Assembly: GCF_003864295.1 (NCBI RefSeq)
Contig: NZ_BDQK01000013.1
Coordinates: forward strand, 744,001-808,000
Direction: 5' to 3'
DNA length: 64,000 nt
Source: Aphanothece sacrum FPU1
GTDB taxonomy: Bacteria; Cyanobacteriota; Cyanobacteriia; Cyanobacteriales; Microcystaceae
Of this stretch, positions 1-6,980 are shown one piece after another; the stretch's first letter is position 1, and each line of letters starts with the position of its first letter. The notes under the pieces are model-generated. The model was not told the DNA's origin and ran no database searches. It saw only the letters and a list, made by a program, of their open reading frames with translations. The translations under genes and the position numbers were made by a program.

Positions 1-1141
1 TTACCCCCATTTCAAGGAACTTTTTACTCAGGGTGATGGCGTTACCATTGCGACTGAGAACTAAGGCAGTAATGATAGGTGTAGGGATTTTACCTCCGGC
101 CCCTATAGTCATGCTTAAAGGCATTCCAGCCACCATTTGCGCCCCATCTAAACGACCTTCGGCTACTCCTTTAGCAATTTCTTTCCAGGAGGGTTCCCGA
201 CTCAGGGTCACTTCTTCTAACCCTTCTTCGGCAAAAAAGCCCAATTCTTTGGCTATAATCAAGGGCGCACAGTCGGTTAAGGCAATAAATCCTAGATTTA
301 GGTTGACTTTCTCTAAACCATTGTGAGAAATGGCAATTTCTGGGATTCTACCGACTTTTTTCGACCGTTTTTGTTGATTGAGGAAGTAAACCATTTCATT
401 GCGTAAACCATAGTAACTTGGATGGTTGACCACTTCTAAACGTTCACGGGGCCGGGGTATGGGGACTTCTAATATTTGTCCGATATGGGCCTCTGGCCCG
501 GTGGTTAACATGACCACTCTATCTGAGAGTAAAAGGGCTTCATCCACATCATGAGTGACCATAATACAGGTAACATCATTTTTTTGGACAATTTCCATTA
601 ATTTCGTCTGTAAATTGCCTCTGGTGAGGGCATCTAAGGCCCCAAAGGGTTCATCTAAAAGCAAAACTTTGGGACGGATGGCCAATGCGCGGGCGATCGC
701 CACTCGTTGTTTCATTCCACCGGATAATTGCCCAGGACGTTTATTAGCTGCGTGTTTTAAGCCTACTAAGTTGATATTATGATTAACGATGTCTCGTCTT
801 TCTTTCTCAGGGAAATGACGCATCACACGGTTAACCGCTAAGGCGATATTTTGACGGACGGTTAACCAAGGCAGAAGAGAATAGTTTTGAAATACTACCA
901 TGCGATCGGGGCCAGGTTCGGTGACTTCCCGTCCTTCTAAAATAACTCCTCCGTGAGTTGCTTGGGTTAAACCGGCCACAATATTTAGTAAAGTAGATTT
1001 ACCACAACCAGAGTGACCAATTAAGGAAATAAATTCCCCTTGTTTGATTTTAATGTCAATGTTTTTTAGGGCAATATAGCGATCGCCATTAGGTAGAGGA
1101 AAGATTTTATCAACGTGATCAATTTCAATAAAATTAGACAT
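1..1141 (-). CDS. nrtC: Nitrate ABC transporter ATPase NrtC (partial, cut by window edge)
   Basis: The frame opens at ATG 1141 and stays open to the window edge: about 380 codons of a protein that usually has about 650-670. It is the ATPase subunit of a nitrate/nitrite (possibly cyanate) importer at the inner membrane. The N-terminal ABC domain shows Walker A (GHSGCGKST), the signature LSGGMKQR and Walker B (LLLDEPFGALD). After about residue 275 a second domain begins (LNLGFIALTDCAPLIIAKE) that closely resembles the start of the mature NrtA encoded at 2176-3507. This ATPase plus NrtA-like fusion is the hallmark of cyanobacterial NrtC, in which the extra domain is regulatory. It follows nrtB by 40 nt. 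nrtD would be expected beyond the edge. Confidence 0.95.
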   Translation of the reverse strand, partial: MSNFIEIDHVDKIFPLPNGDRYIALKNIDIKIKQGEFISLIGHSGCGKSTLLNIVAGLTQATHGGVILEGREVTEPGPDRMVVFQNYSLLPWLTVRQNIALAVNRVMRHFPEKERRDIVNHNINLVGLKHAANKRPGQLSGGMKQRVAIARALAIRPKVLLLDEPFGALDALTRGNLQTKLMEIVQKNDVTCIMVTHDVDEALLLSDRVVMLTTGPEAHIGQILEVPIPRPRERLEVVNHPSYYGLRNEMVYFLNQQKRSKKVGRIPEIAISHNGLEKVNLNLGFIALTDCAPLIIAKELGFFAEEGLEEVTLSREPSWKEIAKGVAEGRLDGAQMVAGMPLSMTIGAGGKIPTPIITALVLSRNGNAITLSKKFLEMGV

Positions 1142-1142
1142 T

Positions 1143-1164
1143 TTTAGGGGTTAGGGGTTAGGGG
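1143..1164. repeat. Short tandem repeat TTAGGGG (STRR-like)
   Basis: Three consecutive copies of a TAGGGGT/TTAGGGG heptamer fill most of the 40-nt spacer between nrtB and nrtC and leave no room for a normal ribosome binding site. The same heptamer, read as CCCCTAA, overlaps the end of the glycosyltransferase gene at 40900-40925. Heptameric STRR repeats are well known in cyanobacteria. Confidence 0.7.
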
Positions 1165-1181
1165 ATGGATTTTATCTTCGA

Positions 1182-2021
1182 TTATTTTTGTTCGGGAGGG
1201 ACGACAATACTAGCAATATAACCTACTAATCTATCTAGTAATAATCCTACGACTCCCACATAAATTAAGGCTAAAATAATTTGACTCATTTTAGAACTAT
1301 TATAAGCATCCCAAATAAAGAAACCAATACCGACTCCTCCCACTAACATTTCTGCGGCTACAATAGCTAACCAAGATAAACCGATTCCTATTCTTAATCC
1401 AGTAAAAATATAAGGAACTGCTGAAGGGAAAAGAATGTTAAAAAAGTATTCTGTTTGAGATAGTTTAAGGACTCGTGAAACGTTGCGATAATCTTGAGGG
1501 ATTTGTTGAACTCCTACCGTCGTATTAATAATTATTGGCCAAATAGCGGTAATGAAAATTACAAAAATAGCTGAGGGATCAGATTGACGAAAAGCTGCTA
1601 AAGAGATGGGCAACCAAGCTAAAGGAGGAATCGTTCTTAATACTTGAAATATGGGATCTAAACCATCATAAATTAAGCGATTAGTTCCGATTAAAATTCC
1701 TAATCCTATACCGACAATAGCTGATAAAGAAAAGCCTATCGCCACCCGTTTTAAACTAGCTAAAATTTGCCAGAATAAACCGACATCTGTTCCTCCATTA
1801 TCATAAAATGGGTTAATAATATAAGGATTCCATGTTTCTTGAATAACCGTAATAGGAGAGGGTAAATTAGGACTTTCTCCTGAACAGAGGATTTGCCAAA
1901 TCATCAAAAATACGAAAAGTGCGACACAAGGGGCGATAATTTTCCTATTAGATTTTGAGAACAAAAACTGCATGAGTGGATTCTGAGGAGAATGACGTTT
2001 TAATTGTGCTTTAGCTGTCAT
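1182..2021 (-). CDS. nrtB: Nitrate ABC transporter permease NrtB
   Basis: Integral membrane permease of the nitrate importer. A hydrophobic N-terminal segment is followed by further membrane spans. The binding-protein-dependent transport motif lies near YRNVSRVLKLSQTEYFFNILFP (the EAA loop that contacts the ATPase), and the C-terminal half has the usual LAIVAAEMLVGGVGIGFFIWDA stretch. I place the start at ATG 2021 (279 aa, the family's usual length). An in-frame start at 2099 would add 26 residues with no family counterpart. It lies 154 nt after nrtA and before nrtC on the same strand, so it is part of one operon. Confidence 0.93.
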   Translation of the reverse strand: MTAKAQLKRHSPQNPLMQFLFSKSNRKIIAPCVALFVFLMIWQILCSGESPNLPSPITVIQETWNPYIINPFYDNGGTDVGLFWQILASLKRVAIGFSLSAIVGIGLGILIGTNRLIYDGLDPIFQVLRTIPPLAWLPISLAAFRQSDPSAIFVIFITAIWPIIINTTVGVQQIPQDYRNVSRVLKLSQTEYFFNILFPSAVPYIFTGLRIGIGLSWLAIVAAEMLVGGVGIGFFIWDAYNSSKMSQIILALIYVGVVGLLLDRLVGYIASIVVPPEQK

Positions 2022-2175
2022 AAAGTTGAAAACAAGAGGTGATAGGAATGAATGAGTTAAGGATAAATTTAGGTTGGTTTTAACGATTATGAAACCCAAT
2101 AAAACTCTTTAATGTGTTGGGTTTATTTCTCAAATATAGATGGGGTGATGCGTTGGGAACGCATCCTACCTTGAA

Positions 2176-3507
2176 TTAAGCTTTCTTTATTTTGAGACTC
2201 TTGAGGTATGCGGTCGGATTTTCCGGGTCAAATTCTACCCCATCAAAGAAAGTTTCAACTCCTCTAGATGTGCTAATAGGAATTTCAGCAGCAGGCACTT
2301 TTAACGCTGTGGCCGCTTCCTTCCATAAATCCTCACGATTAACTTGATCAATTAAGGCTTTGGTATCAGTATCCGCCGGAATATAACCCCAACGCATATC
2401 TTCAATTAAGAACCATAAATCATGGCTTTTATAGGGATAAGACGCATTATCAGACCAGAATTTCATAGCTTGAGGGAAGTTTTCAACTTCTTTACCATTG
2501 CCAAAGTTAATGTTTCCTTGGGCCCGAGGTAAAATATCTTCTACAGGTACTTTAAACCACTTATCTTGAGAAACAATTTTACACATTTCTGCCTTATTTT
2601 CTGGCTTATCACACCATTGTTGTGCTTCTAAAACGGCCATTAATAAAGCTTTCGCTGCTTTGGGATTTTTATCAACCCAATCTTTACGCATTGTAAAAGC
2701 TTTTTCCGGGTGATCTTTCCATAATTCACCAGTTACTAAAGCAGAATAACCCGCTTTTTGATTGACTAATTGGGCATTCCAGGGTTCTCCTACACAAAAA
2801 GATTCCATATTGCCTACTTTCATGTTGGCCACCATCTGAGGAGGAGGAACCGGAATCACTGATACATCTTTATTGGGATCGATACCTCCTGCTGCTAACC
2901 AGTAGCGTAACCAGAGATCATGGGTTCCGCCAGGAAAAGTGACAGCGCATTTGAGTTCTTTACCGGAAGATTTGGCTTTAGTAAACGCTTGTTTGAGTCC
3001 TGCGCTATCTGTGCCAATTTTTAGGTCTTTATGAGTATTAGAGACTGAAATTCCCTGTCCATTGAGATTTAAACGGGCTAAAATGTACATGGGAACGGGT
3101 TGTTTCGTTTTCGTAATAGTTCCCAGGGTCATCATGTAAGGCATAGGGGACAGAATATGGGCCCCATCAATACCCCCTCCTTCCGACCCTAATTCTAGAT
3201 TATCCCTAGTGACTGGCCAAGAAGCTTGTTTAAGCACTTCTACTCCCGTCATGCCATATTTATCAAAAAATCCCTTTTCTTTGGCAATAACTAGGGGTGC
3301 AGAGTCAGTTAAGGCGACAAAACCGAGTTTAGCTGTGGTAACTTCTGGGCCGTCTCCTGTTGCGGTGGTGGGTGAAGTTGTTGCGGTGGGAGAGGCCTGA
3401 GTTGTTGCCTGTTTGTCACCACCACTACTACATCCATGTAGAATCATTGTCCCTGCGGTGGTAGCCCCGGCGGTTAATATAAATTTACGTCTTGATAGTT
3501 TAGCCAT
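2176..3507 (-). CDS. nrtA: Nitrate/nitrite-binding lipoprotein NrtA
   Basis: Periplasmic high-affinity nitrate-binding subunit, 443 aa, the length typical of cyanobacterial NrtA. The N-terminus has a twin-arginine-like start (SRRKF), a hydrophobic stretch and a lipobox ending in Cys26 (ILHGC), then a Ser/Thr-rich tether to about residue 55. The ligand-site region TFPGGTHDLW puts His at 196, and HPEK puts Lys at 269. From memory of the structural work, Lys269 is the residue that separates NrtA from the bicarbonate-binding paralogue CmpA, which has Glu there. This and the NtcA-like promoter favour nitrate over bicarbonate. It is the first gene of nrtABC. Confidence 0.93.
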   Translation of the reverse strand: MAKLSRRKFILTAGATTAGTMILHGCSSGGDKQATTQASPTATTSPTTATGDGPEVTTAKLGFVALTDSAPLVIAKEKGFFDKYGMTGVEVLKQASWPVTRDNLELGSEGGGIDGAHILSPMPYMMTLGTITKTKQPVPMYILARLNLNGQGISVSNTHKDLKIGTDSAGLKQAFTKAKSSGKELKCAVTFPGGTHDLWLRYWLAAGGIDPNKDVSVIPVPPPQMVANMKVGNMESFCVGEPWNAQLVNQKAGYSALVTGELWKDHPEKAFTMRKDWVDKNPKAAKALLMAVLEAQQWCDKPENKAEMCKIVSQDKWFKVPVEDILPRAQGNINFGNGKEVENFPQAMKFWSDNASYPYKSHDLWFLIEDMRWGYIPADTDTKALIDQVNREDLWKEAATALKVPAAEIPISTSRGVETFFDGVEFDPENPTAYLKSLKIKKA

Positions 3508-3628
3508 ATTTTAATGATAGTCTTCCTTAGAATAGATTCCCAACAGCTTTGTCTAGTTGCCATTTGACCCTTAACCAAGGCAGTTTTGGGGATGGTCTGA
3601 ATTGCCTTTAAATGTAATTCGCTGATTA

Positions 3629-3671
3629 TTTATAAAGCTTTCAAACAGGTAACTTTTGTAGTTTATGTAAC
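3629..3671 (-). promoter_or_regulatory. Candidate NtcA-activated promoter of nrtA
   Basis: On the minus strand GTTACATAAACTAC (3671-3658) matches the NtcA consensus GTA-N8-TAC with one mismatch. It is followed 23 nt later by TATAAA (3634-3629). NtcA sites normally sit about 22-23 nt before a -10 box, replacing the -35. This leaves a leader of about 115 nt to nrtA. Nitrogen control of nrt operons by NtcA is established; this particular site is inferred. Confidence 0.55.
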
Positions 3672-3814
3672 AAAATCTTAATTTTTATGCGATTAAGTCT
3701 TAATTACTATGCGATTTCTGCATAATAAAAGTTTAAACCATAGTAAAGAAAGGATGATCTTATGAAAAAAGATGGTTTATTGTTTTAATAAGACTTTTTA
3801 TTTGGTAGAAAAAG

Positions 3815-4870
3815 ATGAACACACCTAATAATGATAGTCCATTAGGACAAGAGATAATTGAACCTCAAGAAGAAGTATCTATTGAAACCATTGCAAAAAT
3901 GAGTGCTGATAATTTAAAGTCAGTCGATCATCCTCCTGCTTATCGTCAAGTACATTCTAAACCTCATGGTTGTGTTTGGGGTCAATTAATGGTTGATTTA
4001 GATATCCCTGAAAATCTCAAGCATGGTATCTTTAAACATCCTGATATTTTTGATGCTTGGATTCGATTTTCTAATGGAAATCCTCCGGATCAAAATGGTC
4101 AGTTTAAACCGGATACTGTAGGAGATATTCGAGGCATGGCTATTAAATTAGTCAATGTACCAGGAGAAAAAATACTTGATGATCCTAATCATGCTCATGA
4201 GCATGATTTTTTGTTAATGAGTAGCCCTATATTTTTCATTAAAAATGTAGAAGACTATATTACTTTCTTTCAAGTAGGTAATAAAGTTAGAGCAGGAGAA
4301 ATAAACGTAAAAACTGGCGAAGTTCCTAATGATTTAAGGGCGGATTTTGATAAAGTGGCTTATGCTTTTAAGATTTTTGATGAAATTGGTGAAAGTCCAA
4401 CTAATAGCCCTTTAGATAGACCTTATTGGAGTGCTACTCCTTATCAATTAGGTACTCATGTGATTAAAATGTTAGCAGAACCTCACCCCAATACTGAACC
4501 ATTTAATCCCGAAAATGCGACCGATAAAGATAACTATCTTAAGGAAGCTATGAAAGCACATTTAAATAAAAAAGATGCTTATTTTGATTTAAAGGTTCAA
4601 TTACAAACGAATCCTGAAACTATGCCTATTGAAGATCCAACTATTGAATGGAATGAGGTAGAATCCCCTTATATTAAGGTAGCTACCTTGAGAATTCCTC
4701 GTCAAGTATTTGATTTTCAAGCGAGAAACAAATTTAATGAAAATTTATCTTTTTCTCCTTGGCATTGTTTACCTGAACATCAACCATTAGGGGGAGTTAA
4801 CCGAACTCGTAAAACTGTATATAAAGAACTATCAAAATTACGTCATGAACTCAATCAAATTAGTGAGTAA
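3815..4870 (+). CDS. Catalase-fold heme protein (catalase-related family)
   Basis: A 351-aa protein resembling the catalase-related family (small catalase-fold proteins linked to allene oxide synthase or peroxidase chemistry) rather than the roughly 480-aa monofunctional catalases. The distal motif RQVHSKPHGCVWG places Arg44, His47 and His51 as expected around the heme, followed by WIRFSNGNP and DIRGMAIKL. A RPYWSATPYQLG motif near residues 202-213 lies where this family contacts the proximal side of the heme. No signal peptide is seen, so it is cytoplasmic. It stands alone, divergent from nrtA. The substrate is unknown, so a hydroperoxide is only an inference. Confidence 0.8.
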   Translation: MNTPNNDSPLGQEIIEPQEEVSIETIAKMSADNLKSVDHPPAYRQVHSKPHGCVWGQLMVDLDIPENLKHGIFKHPDIFDAWIRFSNGNPPDQNGQFKPDTVGDIRGMAIKLVNVPGEKILDDPNHAHEHDFLLMSSPIFFIKNVEDYITFFQVGNKVRAGEINVKTGEVPNDLRADFDKVAYAFKIFDEIGESPTNSPLDRPYWSATPYQLGTHVIKMLAEPHPNTEPFNPENATDKDNYLKEAMKAHLNKKDAYFDLKVQLQTNPETMPIEDPTIEWNEVESPYIKVATLRIPRQVFDFQARNKFNENLSFSPWHCLPEHQPLGGVNRTRKTVYKELSKLRHELNQISE

Positions 4871-4887
4871 AGTATTAGATTGGGGTG

Positions 4888-4994
4888 ATAAGTAAAGCTT
4901 ATAATTTGTAGGGTGGGTTAGACGCGGCTATGATTTTGATAAAAAAACCATAACTTTTAAGGCGCGTCGTAACCCACCATCTTAAATATTATAG
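4888..4994. repeat. Dispersed repeat A, copy 1 (5' part)
   Basis: This 107-nt copy matches the first part of the full copy at 21094-21237. It holds an inverted repeat of the GGTGGGTTA...TAACCCACC type with GACGCG/CGCGTC inside. The match stops after TATTATAG at 4994, exactly where the IscB element appears to begin. Confidence 0.75.
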
Positions 4995-5011
4995 CGGCTG
5001 TCAACAACCCA

Positions 5012-5038
5012 CCGTTAATCGGAGTACCGATGTAACGG
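5012..5038 (+). other. Left-end hairpin of the IscB element
   Basis: Outer stem CCGTTA/TAACGG, inner stem ATCGG/CCGAT, four-base loop AGTA and a single unpaired G between the two 3' stem arms. All 11 pairs are Watson-Crick. Subterminal imperfect hairpins like this are the recognition sites of Y1 (HUH) transposases in IS200/IS605 elements. Confidence 0.75.
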
Positions 5039-5243
5039 GGGCTTGAAATATAGCCTAAGTTGACCAGACTAAGTATCTAGTATACTACGTTATTTTTGTC
5101 ACGACACCTTGCGGATGCGAAGCTAGTCCCCTGCTCTGTCATTAGTAATTAAACATCTTTAAAGGGTTAAGGAAGTGTTACTAATTTAAAAAGCTTAAAT
5201 AACATTGTCGAAGCTAACTTTACCCAGTAATGGAGAGGCAGTA
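5012..5243 (+). ncRNA. Probable omega RNA (guide scaffold) of IscB
   Basis: IscB nucleases use an omega RNA encoded just upstream of the gene, with the guide taken from DNA outside the left end. Here about 205 nt without an open frame separate the left hairpin from the iscB start, with several short complementary segments. I could not derive a full fold. The limits are only the element end and the iscB start. By this logic the guide would be the bases just left of the element end, inside or next to repeat A copy 1. Confidence 0.4.
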
Positions 5244-6521
5244 ATGTCAAATTATGTGTTAGTAATTGATTCAAACAAACAACCATTAAACCCTTGTCAT
5301 CCGTCAGTAGCCAGAAAACTATTAAAAAGTAAAAATGCAGCAATATTTAGACAATATCCTTTTACTATTGTCTTAAAAAAAGAAATTCTCGATGTTGTAA
5401 TTGAACCAATAGAAATTAAAATAGATCCTGGTTCTCAAACAACTGGTATTGCTTTAGTTCAAGGGGATAAAGTTATATTTGGTGCTGAACTTTCTCATCG
5501 TGGTTCAACTATTAAAGATAGTTTAGAATCAAGGAGATCATTACGTCGCGGTCGTCGTAGTCGTAAAACTCGTTATCGTCAAGCTAGATTTCTTAATAGA
5601 AAAAAACCTTCATGTTGGTTAGCTCCTTCCTTACAACATAGAGTAGATACTACTTTAACTTGGATTAAAAAACTAATTAAGTTCGCTCCTATTGTTGGTA
5701 TTTCTCAAGAATTGGTAAGATTTGACTTACAACAATTAGAAAATCCTGAAATATCAGGAGTAGAATATCAACAAGGTGAATTAGTTGGTTACGAGGTAAG
5801 AGAGTATTTATTAAACAAATGGGACAGAAAATGTTCTTATTGTTCAATAGAAAATGTCCCTTTACAAGTTGAACACATTCATCCTAAAGCCAAAGGAGGT
5901 ACAAATAGAATAAGTAATTTATGTTTAGCTTGTGAATCATGTAATCTCAAAAAAGGAACTAAAGATATTAATGTATTTTTAGCTAAAAAACCTGATGTTT
6001 TAAAGCGTATTTTATCACAAGCGAAACGTCCCTTAAAAGATGCTGCTGCTGTTAATTCTACCAGATGGACATTATTTAATGCTTTAAAAAACACAGGTTT
6101 ACCCATAACTACAGGATCAGGAGGTAAAACTAAATTTAATAGAACACGATTAAATTTACCAAAACAACACTGGATTGATGCAGCTTGTGTAGGAATAGTT
6201 GATACTTTAAAAGTGTTAACTAATAAACCATTATTAATTAAAGCAACAGGTCATGGAACTAGACAATCTTGCAGAACCGATAAATATGGTTTTCCTTCTA
6301 GATATGTTCCTAGATTCAAATTCATTAAAGGTTTTCAAACAGGAGATATCGTAAAAGCTGTTGTAACTAAAGGTAAAAAAATAGGGACTTATGTTGGTCG
6401 TGTTGCTGTCCGATCAATAGGTAGTTTTAATATATCTAGTCCTAATGGATTAATCCAAGGTATTAGTTATAAAAACTGTACGCATATTCACAAAAAGGAT
6501 GGTTATTCTTATGCGACATAG
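5244..6521 (+). CDS. iscB: RNA-guided endonuclease IscB
   Basis: A 425-aa OMEGA nuclease of the family ancestral to Cas9. Order: PLMP domain (residues 1-50, PLNPCHP), RuvC-I with Asp61 (IKIDPGSQTTG), Arg-rich bridge helix (about 96-118), RuvC-II with Glu156 (ISQELVRFD), HNH domain (about 195-240, with CSYC, VEHIHPKAKGG and CESC, His211), RuvC-III with His309 and Asp312 (HWIDAACVG), and a C-terminal basic domain. All catalytic residues are present, so it should be active. ATG 5244 is preferred because GGAGAGG lies 5 nt upstream. A TTG at 5205 would add 13 residues ahead of the conserved PLMP start. Confidence 0.93.
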   Translation: MSNYVLVIDSNKQPLNPCHPSVARKLLKSKNAAIFRQYPFTIVLKKEILDVVIEPIEIKIDPGSQTTGIALVQGDKVIFGAELSHRGSTIKDSLESRRSLRRGRRSRKTRYRQARFLNRKKPSCWLAPSLQHRVDTTLTWIKKLIKFAPIVGISQELVRFDLQQLENPEISGVEYQQGELVGYEVREYLLNKWDRKCSYCSIENVPLQVEHIHPKAKGGTNRISNLCLACESCNLKKGTKDINVFLAKKPDVLKRILSQAKRPLKDAAAVNSTRWTLFNALKNTGLPITTGSGGKTKFNRTRLNLPKQHWIDAACVGIVDTLKVLTNKPLLIKATGHGTRQSCRTDKYGFPSRYVPRFKFIKGFQTGDIVKAVVTKGKKIGTYVGRVAVRSIGSFNISSPNGLIQGISYKNCTHIHKKDGYSYAT

Positions 6522-6544
6522 ACCTTGCCCCTCATTTCCTCTCA

Positions 6545-6571
6545 TCGCTAATCGGAGTACCGATGTAGCGA
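6545..6571 (+). other. Right-end hairpin of the IscB element
   Basis: Outer stem TCGCTA/TAGCGA, inner stem ATCGG/CCGAT, loop AGTA and one unpaired G. The fold is the same as at the left end, but the outer-stem bases differ and the pairing is kept (compensatory changes). It is flanked by CTCA on the left and GAGTC on the right, like the tnpA-side end of the IS200/IS605 element at 33553-33588. Confidence 0.75.
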
Positions 6572-6593
6572 GAGTCTCCATGAGGGCGGAAAG

Positions 6594-6696
6594 ATGATTT
6601 TGATGAAAAACCCATAACTTTTAAGGCGCGTCGTAACCCACCAGCTTAAGTATTATAGGTGATTATACATTTTATACCAAGATATCGGGAGAGCCT
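6594..6696. repeat. Dispersed repeat A, copy 2 (3' part)
   Basis: It matches the last 103 nt or so of the full copy at 21094-21237, including the tail CATTTTATACCAAGAT and GGGAGAGCCT. The 5' third is missing, cut at the IscB right end. Its first 65 nt also match the left flank of the IscB element. Confidence 0.75.
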
Positions 6697-6980
6697 GCAG
6701 GGCTATTTCATTCTCTAAAAAGCCCTAACCCTAAAGGGTTGGGCTATATGAACGAAGCCTGCCTACGCAGGCTCAACTATTAATAATTCTTATGGAAATG
6801 GGATAAATCATGTTAGTATTATGATAGAGTAATGAAGATTAAGGTTCATTTTAAGTCATGAAAATTCTTTCACTTCGACAGAAAGTATTATCAATAGTGA
6901 TGATAAAATTAATCCTTGATTTTATCAGTTTTTCAGTTAAAATTAGATCAAGGTAAACTAGAAAATCTTAATTATTTCCC
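6697..6980. other. Intergenic region with two hairpins upstream of the ydeP-like gene
   Basis: Two palindromes stand out. At 6721-6745, AGCCC/GGGCT encloses AACCC/GGGTT. At 6757-6772, GCCTGC and GCAGGC flank CTAC. They could terminate transcription leaving the IscB element. The rest, to 6980, is AT-rich and should hold the promoter of the oxidoreductase gene, but I see no clear -35/-10 pair. No gene is apparent. Confidence 0.5.

Larger units (their letters stand above)
4995..6593 (+). mobile_element. IscB-type element without its own transposase
   Basis: The limits come from repeat A: copy 1 stops matching at 4994 and copy 2 resumes at 6594. Inside are a left-end hairpin (5012-5038), a leader of about 200 nt, iscB (5244-6521) and a right-end hairpin (6545-6571). 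No tnpA is present. The two 65-bp flanks (4930-4994 and 6594-6658) are direct repeats with four mismatches. The hairpins resemble those of the IS200/IS605 element at 31.8-33.6 kb, so mobilisation in trans is likely. Confidence 0.7.

Noticed and set aside
33-782. Two plus-strand frames (33-326 and 555-782)
   Set aside because: They are shadows of nrtC, which is open across the whole interval in the other direction.
3209-3400. 63-aa plus-strand frame within nrtA
   Set aside because: It is a shadow of the clearly coding nrtA on the other strand.
1-3507. cmpABC bicarbonate transporter
   Set aside because: Lys269 and the NtcA-like promoter fit NrtA better than CmpA. The call remains by inference.
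3815-4870. Classical monofunctional catalase
   Set aside because: It is too short (351 aa) and lacks the usual catalase C-terminal signature. It fits the catalase-related family.
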